From Faecalicatena absiana (GTDB lineage: Bacteria; Bacillota; Bacilli; Lactobacillales; Lactobacillaceae): a stretch of DNA of 64,000 nucleotides. Below, in pieces: positions 52,829-60,847 of the stretch; positions within the stretch are counted from its first letter, which is position 1, and the number at the start of each line of letters is the position of its first letter. A model generated the notes under the pieces. The model was not told the origin of the DNA, searched no databases, and saw only the letters and a list, made by a program, of their open reading frames with translations. The position numbers and the translations under genes were made by a program. Where the stretch lies: the NCBI GenBank assembly GCA_017309015.1, contig JAEDAG010000004.1, forward strand, positions 150,087 through 214,086, given 5' to 3'.

Positions 52829-52876
52829 AAAATGGTGAAACTCGAACAAATACGCCGAGCTTCACCATTTTTTGTT
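52829..52876. terminator. Bidirectional terminator
   Basis: AAATGGTGAAACTCG / CGAGCTTCACCATTTTTT stem. It serves the minus-strand gene at 52994. Confidence 0.75.
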
Positions 52877-52993
52877 TGTCTCATCATGCAATTGCTATCA
52901 AGATCCTTCGACAACGTCACGAAAAGTGTCAAGAACAACTATATGACTCTTTATACAGAGATATGTTGTTAGCTGATCAAGTTCCTGCTCAAA

Positions 52994-53644
52994 CTATTTT
53001 TGCACTTGGGCATCTTGATAGTTGGTTTCTGCCAGCCATGATATAACTGCATTGCCAACATCAGTACGATGCACATCATGGACTGATCTGCTATCGCCAA
53101 TATCTAATACCGGCTCTATGCCTTCCGACTTGTTAATTCTATTCGCGGCCGCAAGACTTGCAATTACTGCATCATGTTGGCGCCGTCTAGCATTATCCAG
53201 TCTGGCATATTCTTCTCGGTAGTAATTCATATCATTAGCTTCTTTGGCTTTAGCTAACTTTAAATCGAAATCTCTTACAATTGTTGCATATTCGGCCATA
53301 TCATTAATTAACATGTCATGAAAGTCAGAGTAATAGTTTTCGTCTTCTTCGTCAACTAAGTTGCCTAATTCGTCTAGTGCCTTTTGATTGATGAAGTATG
53401 CAGCCATTGGTCTATTCTGAATAACGGATTTCGTCCGCTTTCTAATATAGTCTAAATTCGCTTTTTCAACTTCATTCATATCAGTTGGATCTTCGACTAA
53501 ATTAAGTTGGTAGAGTACTTCGCCAATTTGTTTGCGATTATTAACCCACTCTTCGTCAGTCGATAGGCTCTTTATCTTACTGTTTAAATTGTTCAAGCGA
53601 ATATATAAATCAAGCTTTTGGGTCTCGGTCAGTTTATATGTCAT
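52994..53644 (-). CDS. Hypothetical helical protein
   Basis: 216 residues, MTYKLTETQKLDLYIRLNNL ... NYQDAQVQK. Almost entirely charged helices; no motif or membrane segment seen. Low GC, like the gene before it at 53681, from which it is separated by 36 bp, so the two form an acquired unit next to the restriction relic. I cannot assign a function. A phage or plasmid origin is possible. Confidence 0.6.
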   Translation of the reverse strand: MTYKLTETQKLDLYIRLNNLNSKIKSLSTDEEWVNNRKQIGEVLYQLNLVEDPTDMNEVEKANLDYIRKRTKSVIQNRPMAAYFINQKALDELGNLVDEEDENYYSDFHDMLINDMAEYATIVRDFDLKLAKAKEANDMNYYREEYARLDNARRRQHDAVIASLAAANRINKSEGIEPVLDIGDSRSVHDVHRTDVGNAVISWLAETNYQDAQVQK

Positions 53645-53680
53645 ATTAATTTCCCCTTACCTTTTGTTTACGATGTTTCT

Positions 53681-54136
53681 TCATGTATGTTGAACTGGCA
53701 ACTTCATCGGTAAAATCTTTCTTTTTGCGATTGATTTCCCATCGATCTTGATCGATAGTGTTTCTAAATTCAAGGTATGGATCGGTAAATCAGGCCGCAT
53801 TGTCTGAATCATCTTAATTAGATGCTCACACACCTTATTATACTGGTAAAAGATTAAAATTGGATGGATTTGACCAAATTCGCCTTTATCCCGTCTTCTT
53901 TGCAAGTTTAACAATCTTAAATCCTTTGGAGCATATCCACTCGTTGCTAACACTTCTTCTTGCATCATTCGTGCTTGAATTGGAAACTCAATTTTGCCTG
54001 ACTCATAAGCATCATCAATCATGTCTAGATCCCAGCGTGTACTGGCTGAAATATTAAAAAATTCATGACTGACCGTTAAATCAGGCATATATTGGCGGGT
54101 ATTTTGGATCCAAGTCCTCCAAAAATCTCGCTTCAT
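53681..54136 (-). CDS. Hypothetical protein
   Basis: About 151 residues from MKRDFWRTWIQNTRQYMPDL (an alternative ATG is at 54154). Unrecognised; it contains HPILIFYQYNKVCEHLIKMI and ends KILPMKLPVQHT. Its beginning overlaps, in another frame, the tail of the decayed gene at 54137-54360, and base composition changes from GC-rich to AT-rich around 54130. The first 20 codons may therefore be a junction artefact and the gene 5'-truncated. Confidence 0.45.
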   Translation of the reverse strand: MKRDFWRTWIQNTRQYMPDLTVSHEFFNISASTRWDLDMIDDAYESGKIEFPIQARMMQEEVLATSGYAPKDLRLLNLQRRRDKGEFGQIHPILIFYQYNKVCEHLIKMIQTMRPDLPIHTLNLETLSIKIDGKSIAKRKILPMKLPVQHT

Positions 54137-54360
54137 ATTGCTTGTAGAATTCATCCGCGGCCTTGCTCAAGCCATTGATCAAATCGGCCGCTTCATCGCC
54201 AACCGTCGTGATGGTAAAGGTAACCTTGGTGAAGGGCTTGAGGCACTCCCTAGTCAGCGGCAGCGGATTTGGATCAGGCTTGCGCTTCCGGTAATTTCTT
54301 CGATTGCAGCCTGCGAGCCATTGACGCAGGGAATGTCTGCCGCATCTTCTTCTGACATTT
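54085..54360 (-). pseudogene. Frameshifted member of the SQAAIE[D/E]ITG small-gene family
   Basis: ATG at 54360 gives MSEEDAADIPCVNGSQAAIE and EITGS, then a stop. A coherent continuation in another frame reads PDPNPLPLTRECLKPFTKVT and GDEAADLINGLSKAADEFYK, up to PPIYA-stop near 54086. The PCV..SQAAIE.ITG block links it to 14150-14375. Function unknown. Confidence 0.5.
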
Positions 54361-54469
54361 GTCTGCTCCTTTCATTTTTCTCTGTAACTAATGCAATTTC
54401 ATTTCAATTTTCAAAAAATCATAGCATCAATTGATAGCGCATACATTAAAAAAGCCGCTTTTGTAAAGT

Positions 54470-55714
54470 TTCGCCAATTGTAAAATCAAATTGAACACTG
54501 TTCCGATCCAGTAAGTGAAAATCGTTTTTACTAGATTAGAGCACAAAAAATCCATTTCAACCTTCTGGTAGAATATGAATTACCACAAAACATTTCTAGA
54601 GAGGTTAAAATGGATCATTCATATTCTAACACTAAACCACACCAAAAGGGAAAGCACCTTTCGAAGGATGACCGAATTACAATTCAAGTAATGCATTCCA
54701 TTGGCTGCTCAAATCGTGCCATTGCTAGAGAACTCAACTGCTCGCCAAGTACAATCGGATATGAGCTCAAAAGAGGCACCGTATCCCTTTATACTGGCAA
54801 TGTGAAACGATACAAAGCTGCCAAGGGGCAAATGACTTACGAGCGCCATAGGCGTGAATGCGGCCGTAAGAGCTTGTTCCTTCGTCGAAGCAAGTTCATC
54901 AACTATGTTTCCCACTGCTTCCATAAGCGAGGCTGGTCTCTTGATGCCTGCGTTGGCTATGCTTTAGCCGAAGGTATCTTCCCAAAGGATCAGGTCGTGT
55001 CTACCAAGACTCTGTACAACTACGTTGACCTTGGCCTTATGGAGATCAAGAACATCGACCTCCCAGAAAAGGTAAAGCGCAATACCAAGGCTCGTCGTGC
55101 TCGTGCAAACAAGCGCATTCTGGGCCGAAGCATCGATGAACGCAGTCCTAGAATCGATACCCGTAAGGACTTTGGACACTGGGAATGCGACCTGGTTCTT
55201 GGACACAAGACCAAGGATGATGATGTGCTGCTTACTCTGTGTGAACGAAAGACACGTCGCTTCTTCATGATCAAGATTGAGGATAAGACCTCAGCTAGCG
55301 TTATGAAGGCATTTGATAAGCTTCGAGAGTACTACGGATCCAAATGGAATCAAATCTTTAAGTCTATCACAACCGACAATGGATCTGAGTTCGCAGATCT
55401 ATCCGATCTTGAGCAAGTTTCCAAGACTCTTGTGTACTACGCTCACCCTTATACATCCTGTGATAAAGGCAGCGTAGAACGGCACAACGGGCTTATCAGA
55501 CGCTATATTCCCAAGGGAGACCGTATGGATAAGTACAGTGTGGAAGATATTGCTAAGATCGAGGTATGGTGCAACTCTCTTCCTCGGAAGATCTTAAACT
55601 ACAAGACTCCAGAAGAGTACTTTGACACCGAACTTGACCGCATTTACCGGCGTAGATAGTCAAAATCTACCAGATGTTATGGTAAGTGTTCAATTTATTC
55701 TTGCAATTGGCGAA
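54470..55714 (+). mobile_element. Complete IS30-family insertion sequence
   Basis: Inverted ends TTCGCCAATTGTAAAATCAA (54470) and, on the other strand, TTCGCCAATTGCAAGAATAA (ending 55714), with a second matching block AAATTGAACACT. One intact transposase lies inside. A lone right end of the same element is found at 62797-62843. Confidence 0.93.
54610..55659 (+). CDS. IS30-family transposase
   Basis: 349 residues. The N-terminal HTH_38 domain (LSKDDRITIQVMHSIGCSNR ... AIARELNCSPSTIGYELKRG) is followed by a DDE domain: FGHWECDLVLGHKTKDDDVL (first Asp), ITTDNGSEFADL (second Asp) and YYAHPYTSCDKGSVERHNGL with the catalytic Glu, then RRYIPKGDRMD. All hallmarks of IS30 are present and the frame is intact. 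Confidence 0.95.
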   Translation: MDHSYSNTKPHQKGKHLSKDDRITIQVMHSIGCSNRAIARELNCSPSTIGYELKRGTVSLYTGNVKRYKAAKGQMTYERHRRECGRKSLFLRRSKFINYVSHCFHKRGWSLDACVGYALAEGIFPKDQVVSTKTLYNYVDLGLMEIKNIDLPEKVKRNTKARRARANKRILGRSIDERSPRIDTRKDFGHWECDLVLGHKTKDDDVLLTLCERKTRRFFMIKIEDKTSASVMKAFDKLREYYGSKWNQIFKSITTDNGSEFADLSDLEQVSKTLVYYAHPYTSCDKGSVERHNGLIRRYIPKGDRMDKYSVEDIAKIEVWCNSLPRKILNYKTPEEYFDTELDRIYRRR

Positions 55715-56009
55715 TACCTAAATTTACAACTTTTTTATTTTTCTTCATAAAAGATTTCCTACTACTTCTTATTCTTGAGCCCAATATTACGCTCGCCAAC
55801 ATTAAAAAATCAATAATAAAATTCATCATTTCTTAATAAGAATGAAAAGGCGCACAATACTAGTTGATTGATTATAACCGTTTAGATTCAATTTTATTTT
55901 CTTCTTGTGTACTTTTATATTCATTATATACATCATTATCGCAGTTACTATACCATTATTGCATAAGTAAAAGAGATATACTTTCCTATAGAATGTATAT
56001 CTCTTTTGT
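55715..56009. other. AT-rich stretch without a convincing gene
   Basis: Very low GC. Short ORFs on both strands lack ribosome sites. A hairpin AGAGATATAC ... GTATATCTCT (55970-56004) with T-rich tail probably terminates the minus-strand gene at 56010. Confidence 0.5.
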
Positions 56010-56264
56010 TTATTTTTTAGTGTGCTTTCTAATAACCGCTCGAACTGCCGCACAACTGTTGACTACGATTAGTGCAATACCAACAAAAATAATCTCAGTT
56101 TTCCAAAAATTATTAGTAGCTTCTTCAAAAGTTTCTTCCCCTGAAAGAAAAAAGCTATATGACTGATCTAGTACCCAAATAGTAATTACTATAATAGTAA
56201 CAAGATTGATAATTAGCATGTCGCCGAGCCAACTATTACAGATCTTTTTAAATAGTCTTTTCAT
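56010..56264 (-). CDS. Small two-helix membrane protein
   Basis: 84 residues: a basic start MKRLFKKICNSWLGDMLIIN leading into a first helix (LVTIIVITIWVLDQSYSFFL), an acidic extracytoplasmic loop (SGEETFEEATNNFWK), a second helix (TEIIFVGIALIVVNSCAAVR) and a basic tail. Size and layout resemble bacteriocin-immunity or accessory membrane proteins, but no family motif is visible. The ribosome site is weak (GGGAGAA further upstream). Confidence 0.5.
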   Translation of the reverse strand: MKRLFKKICNSWLGDMLIINLVTIIVITIWVLDQSYSFFLSGEETFEEATNNFWKTEIIFVGIALIVVNSCAAVRAVIRKHTKK

Positions 56265-56438
56265 TAGGGAGAATCATCGTGCCTTTATTATAAATAATCT
56301 TCTTCATGTATTTTCCTCACACATAATAAAAATATAATTTCAACAATACTTTTATCATACCATAATTAAATGCTAATTTCCCAGGATTTTACAACTCAAA
56401 CCATACGGCTGACAGATTTTCTGCCAGCCGTATTTCTT

Positions 56439-56657
56439 TTATGCATGACTTTCCAGAAACGCGAGGATCTCAGCTTTAGTTCGGGTACTTTTATCAATAG
56501 CTTTTAGTAATTCCTCCTGCTCCCGGTGCTTCTTGAGCTCATAGAGAGCATCTAGTTTCTGCGATACTTTATCGCAGCGCTCTTTAAGGCGCCGGAGTTG
56601 TTCTTCGGTTTGGGAGATCTCGGCTTCAATTGTCTTAATACTCTTCGTTCTCGGCAT
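56439..56657 (-). CDS. Coiled-coil accessory ORF of the IS1634-like element
   Basis: 72 residues, MPRTKSIKTIEAEISQTEEQ then a heptad-rich Lys/Glu helix ending LLKAIDKSTRTKAEILAFLE. It overlaps the 3' end of the transposase gene by 23 bp in another frame, suggesting translational coupling. Its place inside the IS ends suggests an accessory role, perhaps DNA binding or transposase regulation. This is inference. Confidence 0.6.
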   Translation of the reverse strand: MPRTKSIKTIEAEISQTEEQLRRLKERCDKVSQKLDALYELKKHREQEELLKAIDKSTRTKAEILAFLESHA

Positions 56658-58386
56658 CTTCATCATCATCTTTCTGTTCTTCTGGCATTGCGGCGTTCTG
56701 GATATCTTTTCCAATCAGTCTTGCCTGTGCCTTGATCCATTCTTCGTCCAGTCCAAAGGCCCCTAGTATTACTTTCTGGGTAGCTGTGACTGCGTGATCT
56801 AGCTTATAATTGCCGTTCGGTTGGCGTATCAGCTCAATCTTTTCGAGCTCTTTCAGTGCTGAAGGTACGCTCAAATAGTTAGGCTTGCCCGGCATTTCGG
56901 CTTTGCGCTTTCTCAAAAGCGTGTAGATTCTTGCACGGATTATCAAAGCGATGAACTGAATGAAGATCTTGGCTTCCGCTGCTTGACTGCTTGCGACTCT
57001 GAATGAGCGATTGCCAAGGAAGGCCTTATCACTGCCAAACAGCTTCTCTGAGATATCGCGGCTCTTGTAAAGGTTCAAGGCTTCCGAGGCCGTCATCTTT
57101 TCGGAGGTCACGATCGCGAAATAGCCGCACAGCTGCAGCTCTCGCTCGATTACATCTTCCCGTTCCTCGTAGCCATAGAACTTGTCTTTGTGGTAGGTGA
57201 GCTTGAAATAATGCTCGTATCGTTTGGGAAGCTTGTATTCTCTGCCTTTTATCTTGTCCATCTCGGCTTCCATTCGGTCCAGATCAGCTTCCAGTCTGGC
57301 ACGCTCGCTAGCCTGCTTCTTGGCTTTGTAGTAGATGTGGAAGTAGCGGTCAGTGTCGTCATCCGCGTACAGCTTGGCTTTAACAGTCATGCCGTAAGTC
57401 CGGTATGCCTTGATTGAGCAGGCTCTCTTTGATTCGAATTCACCCATGTGCTCCATTACCAAGCTGTGTACAAAGGAGGCTCTGCCTTTAACCATCATCA
57501 CGAAATCATAGTCGCACGAGTCCATGAATTGGATGTTAGCCTTACTGAAGTATCCACGATCAAGGATGAAACCTATCTTCTTATAGCCGTAGCCGCGAAT
57601 CTTCTCCAGCATGTATTTCAGCTGCGAGACATCCACGATACTGCCCGGGTAGCTCTCGTAAAGCAGGGGCTTCTCATTGGTCATGTCGTAAGCAATCGAG
57701 TAGTTGATGATTGGCGCGCCAACGTCATTCTTAGGGTGACCGTATTCCGCCATCTCAATATCTCCAGCCTTGCAGTTCTTGTTGGTGGAGTCATAGGAAA
57801 CGTAGATTTTCTCGTTCTTGTCGTGGGTGGCGTTCCAGCTGTTCAAGAAGTCGACCCTGTCATTGTCATCGATCTCGCGAATGAAGCGCGAGATTGTAGA
57901 GTCGCTGTAAATCTTATTCTGCGGCGTCATTAATGGATGGTTGTAGGCATAATCCGGGAAGTGCTGAGCCACGTTGCTTTCTGCGATAACTGAGTAAGCA
58001 GCCAGGTCAAGAAGCAGTCCTTTTCCCCGGTCATCCCAGCGCTTCAAGTGTTCAGCGAGCTTGTAGTCTTCGATGATTCGTCTGACTACAGAGAAGGCAC
58101 CAATTTGGATACAGCTGCTTCTGGATTCATTGACTGGTTCAGCCGCCGTTCCTTCGGCGGGAATCTCGATATCTGGGAAGAACTTTTCGAAGTTGGGGTT
58201 AGGAAACATCATTCCAGGATGATCTGGGTCAGCTTTCCCAATGGTCGTTCTTCTAGCAACGTTGTATTTCTTCTCGGGAAGGTACTCTCTAGCATAAGTG
58301 TATTCGATGTAGGTAGTCTTACCCCGTTTATTTCTGGAAATTTTACCAGTGTTCTTAGGAATATTAACCAGGCAGTTGTAGTACAT
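56635..58386 (-). CDS. IS1634-like DDE transposase
   Basis: 583 residues from MYYNCLVNIPKNTGKISRNK (ribosome site AAAGGAGG). IYVSYDSTNKNCKAGDIEMA holds the first catalytic Asp, IGFILDRGYFSKANIQFMDS the second, and LNLYKSRDISEKLFGSDKAF the Y-x-R-x3-E-x-K-type third motif. The length (about 580) and spacing fit the IS1634 group. The frame is intact, so it is likely active. Confidence 0.88.
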   Translation of the reverse strand: MYYNCLVNIPKNTGKISRNKRGKTTYIEYTYAREYLPEKKYNVARRTTIGKADPDHPGMMFPNPNFEKFFPDIEIPAEGTAAEPVNESRSSCIQIGAFSVVRRIIEDYKLAEHLKRWDDRGKGLLLDLAAYSVIAESNVAQHFPDYAYNHPLMTPQNKIYSDSTISRFIREIDDNDRVDFLNSWNATHDKNEKIYVSYDSTNKNCKAGDIEMAEYGHPKNDVGAPIINYSIAYDMTNEKPLLYESYPGSIVDVSQLKYMLEKIRGYGYKKIGFILDRGYFSKANIQFMDSCDYDFVMMVKGRASFVHSLVMEHMGEFESKRACSIKAYRTYGMTVKAKLYADDDTDRYFHIYYKAKKQASERARLEADLDRMEAEMDKIKGREYKLPKRYEHYFKLTYHKDKFYGYEEREDVIERELQLCGYFAIVTSEKMTASEALNLYKSRDISEKLFGSDKAFLGNRSFRVASSQAAEAKIFIQFIALIIRARIYTLLRKRKAEMPGKPNYLSVPSALKELEKIELIRQPNGNYKLDHAVTATQKVILGAFGLDEEWIKAQARLIGKDIQNAAMPEEQKDDDEDAENEEY

Positions 58387-58558
58387 GATGGCCTCCTTTG
58401 TTGAGTATGATATCATACTCAAATTATAACATAGAAAAGCACATCAATGCAAGCAAAGATGTGCTAAAAATACAGTATTTTTGCGGGTTTAGGGCACTTT
58501 CTCAGAGGACTTGAGTTTGATTGCTCTGGGAAGTTAGCAGTAAAGCGGTTTCAAAAAT

Positions 58559-58642
58559 TAAGCAAAAAAAACACTCATCAAACTTAGATGAGTGTCCTAA
58601 AGCGTTCCCCGTTCAAAGTCAATGCCTTAACTTAATGACATT
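58559..58642 (-). terminator. Terminator cassette copy B (downstream of beta-glucuronidase)
   Basis: ACACTCATC ... GATGAGTGT hairpin with T8 on the minus strand, plus the same trailing sequence as copy A at 45249-45323. Confidence 0.75.
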
Positions 58643-58681
58643 GCCCAATTTGGGAAGAGCTTTTCGCTGACAGTGACCAGC

Positions 58682-60448
58682 TTACTTAGCCGCTCTGTCT
58701 TCCACGCCGTGAGTCCAGCGATCTTTAAGAAGCCCTGCAACCTGTTTCGGCTGCCGGTCACGGGTGAAGACTCCTTTCAGGTTGCCGTTGACTCTGATCA
58801 AGCTGTCGCTTGTCTTAAAGTCGGCAAAGTTCCAGAGCTGCTCGCCGATGATATATGGATATTTATCGAAAACGTCAAAATAGGCTGCGATCAAATCAGT
58901 CTGGTACTCTTCTGAATAGGGTTCGCGTTCCAGATTGTGCAAGCCCGCGACCGTATCTGCCCCAAATTCAGTAAACAGCAATGGCTTGTCTGGAAAACGG
59001 CCATGCCAGTGCTCAATGTTTTCACTAAGTGCCTGCTTGGCTGCGGCAAGGTCGCCATGTTCTGAATACCAGCCAAAATATCGATTGAGACAGATTACGT
59101 CAAACAAATCAGCAATCTTGTCCACATCCCAGTCATCGTTGCCAATGTCCGCCCAAGTAATGGGACGTTTCTGCCAATCTAGACTTTTTGCCAACTTGCA
59201 CAATGGTTCAAAATATTCATGGGCACCTGCCTGATGCCCAGCGGGTTCATTGGCAATTGACCACATTACTACGCATGGATGATCAACATCCCGATTGATC
59301 ATCTCTCGCAGTGCTTGTTCATGGTTGGCTTGCGGATCAAGCACGTCCCAGGTTGACTTGGCCACTCGTTTGTCCGCTAAATCCACATTGAAGCCAAGAA
59401 AGAATCCAACTGCCGGTACTTCATCAATAATCAAAAAGCCCTCACGGTCAGCTTGCTGCATCGCTTCTTCAGAATATGGATAATGGCTGGTGCGGTAGGA
59501 ATTTGCCCCCAAGTCCTTCATAATTTGGTAATCCAAGTTAAGCAACGGCAGATTCAGCCCCTTACCCGAGGCAATAAAGTCTTCGTGACGTCCAAAGCCT
59601 TGAAAATATACGGGCTTGCCATTGACCAAAAATTTATTGTGCTTTACCGCAACTGTCCGGACGCCAAATTGGTGGGTGTATGTGTCCAACAGGTTTGCAT
59701 TCTCATCAAATAATGAAACGCGCAGTTGGTATAGATATGCCTTGCCCACTTGCCAGAGATGAGTGTCGCTAATGTGCAGCTCACCCGTTAATGAATCGGT
59801 CGTATCAATTACTTCATTGTTTTCATCCAGGATGCTTACCTGGCAACTGGCAAAATCGCCATGGACGGTAATTTTTGGCATTACCGTTGTCTGAACCAAG
59901 TCAGTTTCATAAGGTACCTGAATAGTTTCGAGATAAGTTTGATTGGTTGAATACAAGCGAACCGGGCGATGAATGCCGGCAAAATTGAAGAAATCAAATC
60001 GCGGCTGCACTGTACCATCGTGATAATCAGCACTCGGCAGGGTCGTGTTATCCAAGATATTGGAGACTCTGACCTTTAAGTCATTATCGCCTGCTTTAGC
60101 AAAACCGCTGATGTCAATTTCAAATGGCGTAAAGCCGCCAACGTGGCTACCGATCTTTTTTCCGTTCAAAAATACCTCACAGCTGTGAGTAACTGAGCCG
60201 AAGTGCAGTACGTTTCGCTTTTGGGCTTGATCTGCTGGAATTACCAGTGTCGTCTCGTACCAAAAATAGCCCGTTCGATTGTTGAATTTCGCATCAGGCG
60301 TTTGTGAATTGAACGATCCCGGCACGGCCATCCATTGCGGTGCAGGCAACGGCTTGCCGGGGTCAATCGTTCCGTCTTCTGGCTGAAACTTCCACATTCC
60401 ATCCAAGCTTATTAGAGTTCTGGTTACGGTGTTTTTCGGATATAGCAT
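58682..60448 (-). CDS. uidA: Beta-glucuronidase (glycoside hydrolase family 2)
   Basis: 588 residues from MLYPKNTVTRTLISLDGMWK (ribosome site AGGAAG). A sugar-binding domain (GYFWYETTLVIP; CEVFLNGKKIGSHVGGFTPF), an Ig-like domain and a TIM barrel follow in GH2 order. SIANEP carries the acid/base Glu, FTEFGADTV the nucleophile Glu. NLKGVFTRDRQPKQVA matches the N-x-K motif that contacts the glucuronate carboxylate, separating it from beta-galactosidases. It hydrolyses beta-glucuronides in the cytoplasm, so an uptake system elsewhere is implied. No transporter or regulator is adjacent. A hairpin in its leader may regulate it. Confidence 0.92.
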   Translation of the reverse strand: MLYPKNTVTRTLISLDGMWKFQPEDGTIDPGKPLPAPQWMAVPGSFNSQTPDAKFNNRTGYFWYETTLVIPADQAQKRNVLHFGSVTHSCEVFLNGKKIGSHVGGFTPFEIDISGFAKAGDNDLKVRVSNILDNTTLPSADYHDGTVQPRFDFFNFAGIHRPVRLYSTNQTYLETIQVPYETDLVQTTVMPKITVHGDFASCQVSILDENNEVIDTTDSLTGELHISDTHLWQVGKAYLYQLRVSLFDENANLLDTYTHQFGVRTVAVKHNKFLVNGKPVYFQGFGRHEDFIASGKGLNLPLLNLDYQIMKDLGANSYRTSHYPYSEEAMQQADREGFLIIDEVPAVGFFLGFNVDLADKRVAKSTWDVLDPQANHEQALREMINRDVDHPCVVMWSIANEPAGHQAGAHEYFEPLCKLAKSLDWQKRPITWADIGNDDWDVDKIADLFDVICLNRYFGWYSEHGDLAAAKQALSENIEHWHGRFPDKPLLFTEFGADTVAGLHNLEREPYSEEYQTDLIAAYFDVFDKYPYIIGEQLWNFADFKTSDSLIRVNGNLKGVFTRDRQPKQVAGLLKDRWTHGVEDRAAK

Positions 60449-60471
60449 AATTCTTCCTATTCTATAATTCA

Positions 60472-60512
60472 GAAAAAGAGCATTTTGCAATAACCTGCAG
60501 AATGCTCTTTCT
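60472..60512 (-). promoter_or_regulatory. Terminator-like hairpin in the uidA leader
   Basis: AAAGAGCATT (60475-60484) pairs with AATGCTCTTT (60501-60510). On the minus strand CTCTTTTTCTG follows, ending about 25 nt before the uidA ATG. It could be an attenuator, or an operator overlapping the promoter. Confidence 0.5.
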
Positions 60513-60589
60513 TGTCGGCTTTCTATTACTTTAATTAAATCATATCACTTTTTGTTAGCGCATTCATGGAAATCTGAACGGATCCCAAT

Positions 60590-60628
60590 CGAAAAAGTAC
60601 CGGACTTAATAATCCAGTACCCTTTAGT
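60590..60628. terminator. Hairpin in the uidA-peptidase intergenic region
   Basis: GTACCGGA ... TCCAGTAC with A-run before and CTTT after. It probably belongs to a deleted gene. The remainder of 60513-60750 shows no gene. Confidence 0.5.
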
Positions 60629-60753
60629 TAAATATCTTCATTTGCCTTTCAAGACTCATGCAGACTTATACATTGAAGGCATTTTTAGCATTAGGAACAA
60701 AAAGTGAACAATTTAGCTCATAGAGCAGTCAATCATTAACATTACATCACTCT

Positions 60754-60782
60754 TTGACAGTGCATCCTGTCAAAAATATATT
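60754..60782 (+). promoter_or_regulatory. Promoter of the S9 peptidase gene
   Basis: TTGACA (60754-60759), 17 bp, TATATT (60777-60782). A second candidate, TTGTAA (60784) with TAAAAT 17 bp later, overlaps it. Confidence 0.6.
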
Positions 60783-60847
60783 TTTGTAACCACCTTAAAA
60801 TTAGAGTAAAATTAAAACAAATCACTGACAGAAAAGAGGAAACAGAT

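Larger units (their letters stand above)
56372..58532 (-). mobile_element. IS1634-like (IS4-superfamily) insertion sequence, about 2.16 kb, two ORFs
   Basis: Ends GCTAATTTCCCAGGATTTTA (56372) and, on the other strand, GCTAACTTCCCAGAGCAATC share GCTAA.TTCCCA and ACTCAA. No target duplication is evident. It carries a 583-residue transposase and a small overlapping coiled-coil ORF. The 171-bp element at 26868 and a lone end at about 24692 are its derivatives. Confidence 0.85.

Noticed and set aside
55826..56053. 75-residue AT-rich ORF on the minus strand
   Set aside because: Low complexity, no ribosome site, overlaps a terminator hairpin.
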